From assembly GCA_963696105.1 (NCBI GenBank), contig CAVOIP010000001.1, positions 310,001 to 374,000 on the forward strand: a stretch of DNA of 64,000 bases. The letters are read 5' to 3'. Under the pieces are notes generated by a model that worked only from the letters and a program-made list of their open reading frames with translations, was not told where the DNA came from and searched no databases. Made by a program: the position numbers and the translations under genes. Positions 1 through 8,105 of this stretch are shown here, one piece after another. Position 1 is the first letter of the stretch; each line of letters opens with the position of its first letter. This stretch comes from CAVRTM01 sp963696105 (lineage in GTDB: Bacteria > Actinomycetota > Actinomycetes > Actinomycetales > Dermatophilaceae).

Positions 1-1
1 G

Positions 2-1270
2 AAGCGCCTCGGCAGCAAGGGCCTGCGGATCATGGCGGCGGCCATGACGGACATCGACGCCACGGGCTTCGACCCCGAGGGCGACCTGCTGTCCATGATC
101 CAGGGCCTGCAGCTGACCGCCCTGGTCGGGATGATGGATCCGCCCCGGACCGAGTCAATGGACGCGGTCCGATCCGCCCAGGACGCCAACATCCGTGTCC
201 GGATGGTCACCGGGGACGACGTGGTCACCGGGGCGGCCATCGCCAAACAGCTGGGCATCCCCGGGGAGGCCATCCTCGGCACCGAGCTGGCCGCGATGTC
301 CCACGCCGAGCGCCTGGACCGGATCGACGCCATCGGCGTCGTCGGACGAGTGGCACCCGAGCACAAGGCGCTGATGGTCGAGACCCTGCGCGAGAAGGGT
401 GACGTCGTGGCCATGACCGGCGACGGGGTCAACGACGCACCGGCGATCAAGGCCGCCGACATCGGTATCGCGATGGGGAGCGGCACCCAGGTCGCCAAGA
501 ACGCCGGTCGCATGATCCTCACCGACGACAACTTCGCCACCATCGTGCGGGCCGTGTCCGAGGGCCGAAAGCTCTACGACAACATGCTGAAGTACATCCG
601 CTTCATGCTGGTCGCGCTGGTCACCTACGTGGTGACCTTCCTGATGGCGAGCCTGCTCAACATCGCCGGCGGCCAACCCTTCTCCGCCGTCCAGATCCTC
701 TGGATCAACTTCCTGATCACCGCTCCCGTCGGCATCGCGCTGGGCCTGGACAAGGAGACCCCGGGACTCATGAAACGCCAGCCGCGACCGCGCGCGGCGT
801 CCATCATGACCCTCGCCGTCATCACGACCGTCGCTCTGGCCGGCCTGTTCATGTCCGTGGCGATCAACCTGCTGATCGTGTTGGGAAAGAACGCGTACGA
901 CGACGTCGCGGTCGGCAGCACCATGGGCCTGGTGGCCTTCTCGCTGATGCTCGTCGTCGCGGCGTTCGAGTGCCGCGACGAGAAGGCCTCGATCCTGCGC
1001 CAGGAGACCTTCGACAACGACACCCTCAACATCACGGCCCTGGTGGAGATCGTCCTGGCCATCCTGATCGCCAAGGGCGCGTTCCTGCCGTCCCTGCTCG
1101 GCACCTCCTCCCTGTCCGGCGGGAAGTGGTTGATCGGAGCCGCTCCCGCCCTGGCGCTCCTCGTCTTCTGGGAGCTCGGGAAGGCGATAGCCCGTCGCCG
1201 GGAGAACAGTGCTGCGAAGGCCACGCTGCGCGCCACCGCGATGCCGGTCGAGCCCGCGGGCGCGGTGTAG
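2..1270 (+). CDS. Cation-transporting P-type ATPase, C-terminal part (5' end outside window)
   Basis: The reading frame is open from base 2, so the gene begins upstream; about 422 codons are visible. They cover the end of the nucleotide-binding/phosphorylation region and the C-terminal membrane domain. The hinge motif TGDGVNDAPAIKAADIGIAMG-like segment (about bases 416-480) is diagnostic of P-type ATPases, preceded by the MVTGDD motif. About six hydrophobic segments follow, as in P2-type (Ca2+ or H+/Na+) pumps. The DKTGT phosphorylation site lies outside the window. The ion cannot be assigned from this part; the sequence around the WINFLITAPVGIALG helix fits the PacL/PMA-like group. Function: ATP-driven ion export across the cytoplasmic membrane. 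Confidence 0.9.
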   Translation, partial: KRLGSKGLRIMAAAMTDIDATGFDPEGDLLSMIQGLQLTALVGMMDPPRTESMDAVRSAQDANIRVRMVTGDDVVTGAAIAKQLGIPGEAILGTELAAMSHAERLDRIDAIGVVGRVAPEHKALMVETLREKGDVVAMTGDGVNDAPAIKAADIGIAMGSGTQVAKNAGRMILTDDNFATIVRAVSEGRKLYDNMLKYIRFMLVALVTYVVTFLMASLLNIAGGQPFSAVQILWINFLITAPVGIALGLDKETPGLMKRQPRPRAASIMTLAVITTVALAGLFMSVAINLLIVLGKNAYDDVAVGSTMGLVAFSLMLVVAAFECRDEKASILRQETFDNDTLNITALVEIVLAILIAKGAFLPSLLGTSSLSGGKWLIGAAPALALLVFWELGKAIARRRENSAAKATLRATAMPVEPAGAV

Positions 1271-1411
1271 GACGACCGCGCTGGTGAGCCCGACGTGAGG
1301 GCGGTCACCGTCGACCCCGAGAACTGTGCCACCTGTCATCCAGGGCCTCCAGGGGGTGCCCGTCCGCCGTCTCCCCGTCACCGCACGGCCTGCCGGTGGC
1401 ATCATCGAAAG

Positions 1412-1738
1412 GTGACTGTCATCAAGATCAACGCGATCACCGTGCCCGCCGACAGCGGCGACGAGCTGGCCCGCCGGTTCGCCGCGAGGGCGGGCGCCGT
1501 GGACGACCAAGAGGGGTTCGAGGGCTTCGAGCTGCTCAAGCCCACCGACGACAGGACCACCTGGCTGGTGATCACGCGGTGGCGGAACGAGGCTGCGTTC
1601 GAGTCCTGGGTGAGCTCGCCGGCCTTCGCCCACGGACACCGCTCCGCGTCCGAGCGTGCCGGTGAACGGCCCGCCGCGCCGGTCGGTGTTCACAGCGAGC
1701 TGTGGTCCTACGAGATCGCGGGCGGTTCCGGCCGCTAG
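1412..1738 (+). CDS. Small antibiotic-biosynthesis-monooxygenase (ABM) fold protein, heme-degrading type
   Basis: A 108-residue cytosolic protein starting at GTG 1412; the longer frame upstream has proline/arginine-rich, non-family sequence. It fits the dimeric alpha+beta barrel ABM fold: an N-terminal beta strand (IKINAITVP), a helix with GDELARRFAARAG, the FEGFELLKP strand, a W-x-V-x-T-x-W segment, and FESWVSSPAFAHGH. This pattern is typical of IsdG/HmoA-like heme monooxygenases and of small unassigned monooxygenases. The heme-binding His appears to be in the SPAFAHGH stretch. The gene converges on the next gene; the two stop codons overlap. Substrate is not shown by the sequence. Confidence 0.75.
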   Translation: MTVIKINAITVPADSGDELARRFAARAGAVDDQEGFEGFELLKPTDDRTTWLVITRWRNEAAFESWVSSPAFAHGHRSASERAGERPAAPVGVHSELWSYEIAGGSGR

Positions 1739-2454
1739 ATGCCTCGGAGGCGCCCGGGCTGGTCCGACCCGCCCAGGTGGCCGTCGACGGGACGACCGTG
1801 ACGGAACGGCGCATCGAGGGCCCAGAAGAGGACGAGTGCGACGCCGGCCGCGCTGGCGATGTACCAGGGCCACGGGCCGAGCACCGACAAGAGGGAGCCC
1901 GTCGCGGGGACCGATGCCAGGAACATGTAGTTGGAACCGGTGAGCCAGTCGACCCAGCCGACGAACGCCGTGTAGGCCACGGTCACGGCGAACACGCGCT
2001 TCACCGAGCCGGGCCGCGGCCGCAGCTGGAGGCCGACCACCAGGTACAGGGCCGCGATGACCACGCCGAGATGGCCGACGACGAACTCGAAGAACTCCAG
2101 CTGCGGGAACCCGGCGCCCAGGTCCGGGGTGACCACCGCCTGCATCGCGCCGGCGAGCCCCCAGAAGTAGGTGAGCTCGGCGGCCAGGTGCCAGCTCGGC
2201 TTCCAGCAGGCGACCGCTGCGACGAGCAGTGCCAGGTTGCACAGTGCGAGCGGCAGCGAAGTGCTCACCGACCAGCTGCCCCGGGTGAGGGGGACCGCGA
2301 TGAAGGCCGCGGCGTCGAGGGCCAGGACGAGCGAGATCGCGCGCCCGGCCCCCACGACCCAGCGGCCAGGCCGGCGTCGGCAGGCGGCGCACAAGGCCGC
2401 GCAGACCACGGCGCCGACGGCGACGGCGACCCAGTAGGCGGCGGGGGTGCTCAC
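1735..2454 (-). CDS. TIGR02206-family integral membrane protein (YwaF-like)
   Basis: 239 residues with about six or seven hydrophobic helices and an Arg/Gly-rich C-terminal tail. The motifs WLTGSNYMFL and GPWPWYI near residues 165-195 are characteristic of the TIGR02206 membrane protein family (Bacillus YwaF relatives). No biochemical role is established for the family that I can name. The gene reads toward the ABM-fold gene and overlaps its stop by 4 bp. The start is the ATG at 2454; no convincing Shine-Dalgarno sequence is visible, so the start is less certain than the family. Confidence 0.8.
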   Translation of the reverse strand: MSTPAAYWVAVAVGAVVCAALCAACRRRPGRWVVGAGRAISLVLALDAAAFIAVPLTRGSWSVSTSLPLALCNLALLVAAVACWKPSWHLAAELTYFWGLAGAMQAVVTPDLGAGFPQLEFFEFVVGHLGVVIAALYLVVGLQLRPRPGSVKRVFAVTVAYTAFVGWVDWLTGSNYMFLASVPATGSLLSVLGPWPWYIASAAGVALVLFWALDAPFRHGRPVDGHLGGSDQPGRLRGI

Positions 2455-2481
2455 GGGCCGGTCACCTGGACGTCGCTGCCG

Positions 2482-2598
2482 TCAGCGGGGCGGCGCTGCA
2501 CTACCTGCCGCCGGCCCACAGGGGCGGCGGAAGGCGGCCACGACGTCGCCGTACGCCGCGGCGGTGCCGTGCAAGGTGCGCGTCTCCTGCTCGGCCAT
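2482..2598 (-). CDS. Possible 38-residue small protein
   Basis: A short frame beginning MAEQETRTLHGTAAAYGDVV, with an AAGGA-type ribosome-binding site about 11 nt before the ATG. It sits in the 640-bp stretch (2455-3092) between the TIGR02206 gene and the DUF2382 gene, which has no other convincing coding sequence. I do not recognise a family. It may equally be a fragment of an older gene or chance. Confidence 0.25.
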   Translation of the reverse strand: MAEQETRTLHGTAAAYGDVVAAFRRPCGPAAGSAAPPR

Positions 2599-2857
2599 GG
2601 GGGTCTTCCTTGCTCCGGGTCCTTCGGGACCGACTCTGGTCGCGAGCGGCCCGCTGGTCAACGCCCCGTGCGGATGAGATGGAGGAGACCGGTCACGGCC
2701 TCCTCGTCGACCCGAGCGCTCCAGGCGGCACCGTGGCGGGAGTCGCCCCATCGGAGCGGAGCCGGGGACGGGGGATGTGTGGCAAGGCAGGTTCCGGGTA
2801 CGCCGATACCGGCGCGCCTGGCCGGGAGGCCGGCGGACAGATATCCGGTGACCGACC

Positions 2858-2882
2858 GTTTCCGGCTTCGGTTTACGGGGTA
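2858..2882 (+). promoter_or_regulatory. Sigma-B/sigma-F-like promoter for the DUF2382 stress gene
   Basis: GTTT at 2858-2861 and GGGTA at 2878-2882, separated by 16 nt, match the GTTT-N14..17-GGGTA consensus of actinobacterial stress sigma factors (SigB of Streptomyces, SigF of mycobacteria). The start of transcription would be near 2890, giving a roughly 200-nt leader before the ATG at 3093. The same elements with the same 16-nt spacing occur upstream of the GlsB gene at 61.1 kb. Confidence 0.6.
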
Positions 2883-2887
2883 AACCG
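2869..2887. promoter_or_regulatory. Perfect 8-bp inverted repeat overlapping the -10 region (possible operator)
   Basis: CGGTTTAC, 3 nt, GTAAACCG. The right arm covers the GGGTA -10 box of the promoter above, so a dimeric regulator bound here would block that promoter. The AT-rich arms stand out from the local GC content. No regulator can be assigned. Confidence 0.45.
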
Positions 2888-3092
2888 GAGCCACAGGCCG
2901 CGACGGAGTCGGGCCCCCGCTGCTGCGACCGGACCGGATGGTCCCGTACGGCGGGGAACCGATGCTCGGGACGGCCTGGGCTGGAGGACCACCGGGCAGC
3001 ATTCCTGGCTGGGAAGAGAGATTCACCTCTCCCCGGCGCAGTGAGCCGCGGTCGGGACTTCAGCCTCAAGTCCAACGACATTGGGAGAACAC

Positions 3093-3956
3093 ATGATTGG
3101 CACTGAGCACCTGCAGACCATCGTCGGTTCGAACGCCGTGGACAACGACGGTGACAAGCTGGGCAAGATCGGCAACGTCTACCTCGACGACCGCACCGGC
3201 GAGCCCGCGTGGGCCACGGTCAACACGGGTCTCTTCGGGACCAAGGAGTCGTTCGTCCCGCTGGCGACCGCGCGCCTCGAAGGTGACCAGCTGGTCGTTC
3301 CCTTCGACAAGGCCAAGGTCAAGGACGCCCCCAAGGTGGCCGACGACGGTCACATCGGCGACGACGAGCAGGAGGAGCTGTACCGCTACTACGGTCTCTC
3401 CTCGGCCAATGGCCGTGAGGGCACCCTCGGCACCGCCGGCTACGCCGGTACGACGGATGCCGGCACCTACGACGACGGCACGTCCGTCGTCGGCACGTCC
3501 GGTGTCGGCGCCGAGAGCGGCTTCGCGTCCGGCAACGAGGCCGGCACGGTGGGTCACGACACCTCCGGGCCGTCCACGGACAACGCCATGACCCGCTCCG
3601 AGGAGAAGCTGCACGTGGGCACCGAGACCCAGGAGAGCGGTCGGGCCCGGCTGCGCAAGTACGTCGTGACCGAGCAGGAGACCGTCACCGTCCCCGTGCA
3701 GCGCGAGGAGGTCCGGATCGAGCGCGAGCCGATCACGGACGCCAACCGCGGCGAGGCCCTGGACGGCCCGGCCATCTCCGAGGAGGAGCACGAGGTCGTG
3801 CTGCACGAGGAGCGCCCCGTCGTGGAGAAGGAGGCCGTGCCGGTTGAGCGCGTGCGCCTCGACACCGAGACGGTGACCGAGCAGCGTCAGGTCACCGAAG
3901 AGGTGCGCAAGGAGCAGATCGACACCGACGGCGACGGCATCGCCGACCGCCGCTGA
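3093..3956 (+). CDS. PRC-barrel and DUF2382 domain stress-response protein
   Basis: 287 residues from ATG 3093, with a GGGAGA ribosome-binding site 5 nt upstream; an in-frame TTG at 3081 lies before that site and is unlikely. Residues ~4-80 form a PRC-barrel (photosynthetic reaction centre-like) domain with DNDGDKLGKIGNVYLDDRTG. Residues ~95-170 are a low-complexity Gly/Thr/Ala linker. Residues ~175-283 are a DUF2382 domain rich in Glu, Val and Arg, ending in an EF-hand-like DTDGDGIADRR tail. Proteins of this architecture are common in actinobacteria and usually described as stress-related; no activity is proven. The sigma-B/F-like promoter upstream supports stress control. A strong bidirectional hairpin follows. 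Confidence 0.88.
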   Translation: MIGTEHLQTIVGSNAVDNDGDKLGKIGNVYLDDRTGEPAWATVNTGLFGTKESFVPLATARLEGDQLVVPFDKAKVKDAPKVADDGHIGDDEQEELYRYYGLSSANGREGTLGTAGYAGTTDAGTYDDGTSVVGTSGVGAESGFASGNEAGTVGHDTSGPSTDNAMTRSEEKLHVGTETQESGRARLRKYVVTEQETVTVPVQREEVRIEREPITDANRGEALDGPAISEEEHEVVLHEERPVVEKEAVPVERVRLDTETVTEQRQVTEEVRKEQIDTDGDGIADRR

Positions 3957-4024
3957 GCAGGCACGTGGCGACGTGATGCGAGCGTCGCGCCTCGCGTGAC
4001 AGGCGCAGCACGTCGATGACCACG

Positions 4025-4064
4025 GACAGCGCCCCACCTCCCTGACGGGAGGTGGGGCGCTGTC
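4025..4064. terminator. Bidirectional hairpin terminator, 18-bp stem
   Basis: Perfect stem 4025-4042 paired with 4047-4064 around a TGAC loop. It lies between two convergent genes (DUF2382 gene and the minus-strand gene ending at 4079) and would serve both. Confidence 0.85.
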
Positions 4065-4078
4065 TCGTGCGTGCGGGG

Positions 4079-4540
4079 TCAGACGCCGCGGCGCTGTGCC
4101 GTCTGCTCGCTCATCAGGCGCATCGCCTCGCGCGCCAGGCGCTGCTGCCGCTCGGGGTCCAGGGCCTGGTATGCCGTGAGGACCTGCGCTGCCTCGCGGG
4201 CCGACGGCGTGCCCGTCAGCGCGAGCACCGAGAAGGCCAGGTGCGTCGCCTCGAGGAACGTGAGGTTGATGTCGTGGCGCTGGTGCAGGTTGTCCGTGTT
4301 CAGCGTCACCCGGGCCGGCGTGCCGGGGCCGCTGGTCGTCAGGCCCACCAGCAGGTGCGAGCGGTCCGGCCCGGTGGCCGACTCGACCATCGGCATCGCC
4401 GAGACCTCGACGCGGACGTCGTCGCTGCTGCAGTACTGGTCCTCGCGCAGCATCTCGTCCTGGTGTCCCTGACCGTCCGTGCACCAGGACGTGCAGGTGA
4501 CCGGCGGCAACGTCGCGTACGGGAGCGTGGTGTCGCGCAT
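4079..4540 (-). CDS. Hypothetical protein, DUF6907-like
   Basis: 153 residues from the ATG at 4540, which follows a GGGGAGA ribosome-binding site. The N-terminal third has a CTSWCTDGQGHQDE segment with two Cys and a His, then an acidic beta-rich region (RVEVSAMP, HLLVGLTT, ARVTLNTD), and an Arg/Glu-rich helical C-terminus. The W-C...H pattern followed by this layout resembles the small actinobacterial DUF6907 family, many members of which are of unknown function. The longer open frame upstream reads through non-coding DNA and the start of the next gene on the opposite strand. Confidence 0.6.
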   Translation of the reverse strand: MRDTTLPYATLPPVTCTSWCTDGQGHQDEMLREDQYCSSDDVRVEVSAMPMVESATGPDRSHLLVGLTTSGPGTPARVTLNTDNLHQRHDINLTFLEATHLAFSVLALTGTPSAREAAQVLTAYQALDPERQQRLAREAMRLMSEQTAQRRGV

Positions 4541-4826
4541 GATGGTGATGTCTCCCCTGTGGATGGACGGGTGTCGCGGTCCGCCGGAAGGCACGGACGC
4601 GACCGTACGAAAGTGAAGCGCGCTGGTTCCGGGCGGTCGAGGGACATTGCCAAATCCTGACCCAATCCGGAGATGCGCATGCCTCATCGGCACGACATCG
4701 CCGTCGATGAGGGGTTTGTTCCCCTCCGCTCCGTGCGTCGGGAGAAATGCGCCGTCGTGCGGTCGGCCCCGGCCTGCGCTGAAGTCCTCGTCCGACGGTG
4801 CGGCAGCCCACTCCTTCGAGGTGCTC

Positions 4827-6203
4827 ATGCGCTCACATCCGGTCCGCCCTGCGCTGCTCGGCCTGGTCCTGCTGGCCGTGACCGCGGTGGCCAGCGCGTC
4901 CGTCGGCCTCCCCGTGGCGCCCGCCGTCGCGTCCAGTGCCACGGTCGCCGTTCCCGTCGCGGCCGTCCCCGCCTCGATCGTCCCCGCCGCGGCCGGCCCC
5001 GCGGCGCTCGCTCCCACCGCGGTCGTGGCCACCGCCGCGCCGACGGCGAGCCATCCGTTCAGCGACCCTCTGTGGCTGCCGCTGCGGTCCCCGGCCCGTG
5101 TCTCCTGCGCATGGACCAACTGCACGAAGGGCACCTACCACGGCTACTGGGCCATCGACTTCGTCGGCGCCAAGGGGGACCCGGTCCACGCCGCCGGTGC
5201 CGGGATCTTTCACGTGGGAAACGTCGACCCGAGCTGCACGACCCGGGCCAAGGACATCGACGCCGGCACGTGGGTGTGGGTGGACCACGGCGGCGGCACG
5301 GTGACCAAGTACAACCATCTCAACGCCATCAAGGCCACCGAGGGCCAGCGAGTCACGCCCGCCACCGTGATCGGCACGATGGGGCACAGCGGAGACGTCG
5401 AGCCGTGCACCACCAACTACCTGCACTTCGAGGTGCGCACGGGCGGGGTCACCGGTGCCAGGGTCGACCCGGGCGCGATGCTGATGTGCTCTGGCGGCAA
5501 GCGCATCAGGATGCCGGACGCACGTGGGGTCACGTCATGGAACGACCCCAGCCTGCCGGACAGGGACCTGATGACTCCGACGGGCAGCTCGACCTGCGTC
5601 AGCGACACCTGGAGCGCGACGCCGGCCACGCCGGGCACCAGCGTCCGCTCCGGCCCCAGGTCGGCCACCGTGGCATGGAACGCGGCGCCGACGGGAGCGA
5701 ACCGGGTGGTGGTGCTCCGGGAGCTGTGGAGCCCGAGCCTGCACCGCTACGGCTGGCCCACGTACGTCGTCCTCCCCGTCACGTCGAGGAGCAGGACCTT
5801 CACCGGCCTGACCAACGGGCGGACCTACCGGTACCAGGTGGCGTTCCACAACGGGTATGGCAACAGCGCGTGGTCGGCGGCCCGCTCCGTCATCCCGGCC
5901 TCGGCCCCCTCGACACCGAAGGCCCCGCGCTTCCTCACCTCGCCGACGCGGGACTACATCCACTACGGGTGGTGGAAGAGCGCCGACAACGGGAGCGCTG
6001 TCACGAGCTACCGGGCGGCACGCCGGTGTCTGCACAACGGGTCGTATGGTTCGTGGGTGTACACGGTGGTGGCACCGACCGGCTACTACACCAACTTCCG
6101 GGGACTGGCCGGTATCGCGGCGTGCCAGGTCAAAGTGCGGGCGTCGAACCGGGTGGGCAACAGCGGCTGGTCGCTGGTGAGCAGCATCAGCAAGCGGCCG
6201 TGA
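4827..6203 (+). CDS. Secreted M23-like (LytM/peptidase) protein with C-terminal fibronectin type III domains
   Basis: 458 residues from ATG 4827. Residues ~1-30 are a Sec-type signal peptide, followed by an Ala/Pro/Val-rich linker to ~75. Residues ~80-230 resemble an M23 zinc metallopeptidase domain: H105 and D111 (HGYWAID), H164 (YNHL), and Y198-L199-H200. M23 enzymes normally have H-x3-D and H-x-H. Here the His-Asp spacing is longer and the first, catalytic His of H-x-H is Tyr, so the domain may bind cell wall without cutting it or use altered chemistry. Four Cys in and around the domain could form disulfides. Residues ~270-458 contain two fibronectin type III-like repeats. Extracellular; target unknown. 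Confidence 0.75.
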   Translation: MRSHPVRPALLGLVLLAVTAVASASVGLPVAPAVASSATVAVPVAAVPASIVPAAAGPAALAPTAVVATAAPTASHPFSDPLWLPLRSPARVSCAWTNCTKGTYHGYWAIDFVGAKGDPVHAAGAGIFHVGNVDPSCTTRAKDIDAGTWVWVDHGGGTVTKYNHLNAIKATEGQRVTPATVIGTMGHSGDVEPCTTNYLHFEVRTGGVTGARVDPGAMLMCSGGKRIRMPDARGVTSWNDPSLPDRDLMTPTGSSTCVSDTWSATPATPGTSVRSGPRSATVAWNAAPTGANRVVVLRELWSPSLHRYGWPTYVVLPVTSRSRTFTGLTNGRTYRYQVAFHNGYGNSAWSAARSVIPASAPSTPKAPRFLTSPTRDYIHYGWWKSADNGSAVTSYRAARRCLHNGSYGSWVYTVVAPTGYYTNFRGLAGIAACQVKVRASNRVGNSGWSLVSSISKRP

Positions 6204-6342
6204 GCCGGCGCGCTCGGCTGTGTACTGTGACGAGCCCCTTACGCCCCAGACGCTCTGACGCCTCTGTGCCAGCTCGTCCGTCGATGGGCCTCCGGCAGTC
6301 CGCTCCATCCCTGACCGTTCTTGTCTGCCAGGAGGTTTCGTC

Positions 6343-7563
6343 GTGACCAGCGTCATGGTGCTCATCGGGCTGGTGGTGGCCCTGGTGGGCCTGGTCGGAC
6401 TCGCGCGCGGCCGCATCGTGCGGCTCCGTGTCAGGAACCGCGCGGGCGCAGCGCTCGTCGCGGCTGCCGGCATGGTCCTCGCCCTCGCGGCGGGCGCATC
6501 CTCACCCGGCGCACCGGGCGCGCAGGCAGCCGGCCGCGGCGGTGTCGCTGCATCGGCAACCTCTGCCGCGTCTGCGAGCCGGCCGGTGCCCTCAGAGACG
6601 AACCGCACCCGCACCACGGTGCCGCCAGCGCGCCCGCGGCAGGGGAGGGCCACGCCGTCGACCGGGCCGACGCCGAGGCACGCCACCCCGCCGGCCACCC
6701 CGACGAGGGCCACTCCGGCGGCCACGACCGCCCCGACCGCGGGGACGGCGGCCGCGCTGCTGGACACCCTCGCCGTGAAGGGCCGGGCGCCCCGCACCGG
6801 CTACGACAGGGAGCGGTTCGGCCAGGCCTGGGCCGACACCGACCGCAACGGCTGTGACACGCGCAACGACATCCTTCGAAGGGACCTGCGGGCCATCGTG
6901 ATCCGAGCCGGCACGCACGGGTGCGTCGTGGTCAGCGGCACGCTCGCCGACCCCTACACCGGCACGGCGATCGCCTTCGTGCGCGGCGCGGCCACCTCCT
7001 CCCGGGTCCAGATCGACCACGTGGTGGCGCTCTCCGACGCCTGGCAGAAGGGCGCCCAGCAGTGGTCGACGCTGACGAGGACCCGCTTCGCCAACGACCC
7101 GTTGAACCTGCTGGCCGTCGACGGTCCCACCAACCAGCGCAAGAGCGACGGGGACGCAGCGACCTGGCTGCCGCCGCGCACGTCCTACCGCTGCGCCTAC
7201 GTCGCGCGACAGACGGCGGTGAAGGCGCGGTACGGCCTGTGGGTGACCGCCGCCGAGAGGGACGCCGTACGAAGGGTGCTCGCCACCTGCCCCGGCCAGC
7301 GGGTGCCGACGGCGTCCGCGTCGGTGCCGCTCGGCGGCGGCCGCACGGCCACGACGGGCCGGCGCCTTTCGTCCCCCGCCCCGGTCGCGCCCATCCGGCC
7401 GACGCCGGTGCGGACGCCGGCGCCCACCCCCGGCCTCGACCCCCGGTTCGCGACGTGCCGGGCCGCCAACGCCGCCGGCTACGGCCCCTACCGCTCCGGC
7501 GTGGACGCCGAGTACGACTGGTACCGCGACCGGGACCACGACGGGGTCGTCTGCGAGCGGTGA
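6343..7563 (+). CDS. Membrane-anchored or secreted HNH (DUF1524/GmrSD-type) nuclease with excalibur domain
   Basis: 406 residues from GTG 6343, preceded by an AGGAGGT ribosome-binding site. Two hydrophobic segments (residues ~4-22 and ~33-52) precede a Pro/Ala/Thr-rich linker to ~130. Residues ~140-310 match the HNH family typical of extracellular actinobacterial nucleases: QIDHVVALSDAW with the catalytic His, then FANDPLNLLAVDGPTNQRKSD with the Asn/Asp pattern. After a second Pro-rich linker the C-terminal ~45 residues are an excalibur calcium-binding domain (DRDHDGVVCER). Expected role: DNA degradation outside the cell for nutrition or competition; no immunity partner is visible. Confidence 0.85.
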   Translation: MTSVMVLIGLVVALVGLVGLARGRIVRLRVRNRAGAALVAAAGMVLALAAGASSPGAPGAQAAGRGGVAASATSAASASRPVPSETNRTRTTVPPARPRQGRATPSTGPTPRHATPPATPTRATPAATTAPTAGTAAALLDTLAVKGRAPRTGYDRERFGQAWADTDRNGCDTRNDILRRDLRAIVIRAGTHGCVVVSGTLADPYTGTAIAFVRGAATSSRVQIDHVVALSDAWQKGAQQWSTLTRTRFANDPLNLLAVDGPTNQRKSDGDAATWLPPRTSYRCAYVARQTAVKARYGLWVTAAERDAVRRVLATCPGQRVPTASASVPLGGGRTATTGRRLSSPAPVAPIRPTPVRTPAPTPGLDPRFATCRAANAAGYGPYRSGVDAEYDWYRDRDHDGVVCER

Positions 7564-7583
7564 CACCGGGAGACCCGGCTGCC

Positions 7584-7589
7584 TAGGGT
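7584..7589 (+). promoter_or_regulatory. -10 box of a probable leaderless promoter
   Basis: TAGGGT ends 6 nt before the ATG of the DUF427 gene, and no ribosome-binding site is present. Confidence 0.5.
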
Positions 7590-7595
7590 GTCGGC

Positions 7596-8096
7596 ATGAG
7601 AGCGGGCGTCGAGCGGGTCCGGCCAGGGCCGGGCCAGGAGTCGGTGTGGGACTACCCCCGCCCGCCCGCGCTGGAGCCCAGCAGCGAGCACGTCCAGATC
7701 GTCCTCGGGGGAGTGGTGATCGCCGACACCCGTGCGGCGCTGCGCATCCTCGAGACGAGCCACCCGCCGACCTACTACCTGCCGGTGGCCGACTTCCGCG
7801 CCGGCTCGCTCCGGCCGGCGTCGGGGCGCTCGTTCTGCGAGTGGAAGGGTGTGGCGTCGTACGTCGACCTGCTCGGCGGGGACACGGTGGCGCCACGTGC
7901 CGGGTGGTTCTACCCCACCCCGTCCGCCGCGTACGCTGCCCTGCGCGACCACGTTGCGCTGTACCCCCGCGCGGTGGACCGGTGCACGGTCGACGGCGAG
8001 GTGGTGCGGCCGCAGCCCGGGGACTTCTACGGCGGCTGGGTCACCGACCGGGTGGTGGGCCCGTTCAAGGGAGAGCCGGGCACCCGCTCCTGGTGA
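7596..8096 (+). CDS. DUF427 domain-containing protein
   Basis: 166 residues. It carries the DUF427 signature: VVIADTRAALRILETSHPPTYYLP, then GRSFCEWKG and AGWFYPTP, and a C-terminal FYGGWVT. The fold is a small beta-tent; family members are widespread and their function is unknown. The ATG at 7596 follows a TAGGGT -10 box by 6 nt, suggesting a leaderless mRNA. It converges on the VIT-family gene, with 9 bp between the stop codons. Confidence 0.85.
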   Translation: MRAGVERVRPGPGQESVWDYPRPPALEPSSEHVQIVLGGVVIADTRAALRILETSHPPTYYLPVADFRAGSLRPASGRSFCEWKGVASYVDLLGGDTVAPRAGWFYPTPSAAYAALRDHVALYPRAVDRCTVDGEVVRPQPGDFYGGWVTDRVVGPFKGEPGTRSW

Positions 8097-8105
8097 GCGC
8101 AGGAG

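Noticed and set aside
155..2392. A 745-codon minus-strand open frame
   Set aside because: Crosses the P-type ATPase, ABM-fold and TIGR02206 genes in the wrong frame; composition is Arg/Gly/Pro-rich.
2482..3081. A 199-codon minus-strand gene upstream of the DUF2382 gene
   Set aside because: It covers the promoter region of that gene with Arg/Pro-rich sequence; only the last 38 codons have a plausible start and ribosome-binding site.
6343..7563. A toxin-immunity or restriction system around the HNH protein
   Set aside because: The neighbours (DUF427, M23-like) are not immunity or modification genes; the excalibur domain fits a secreted nuclease.
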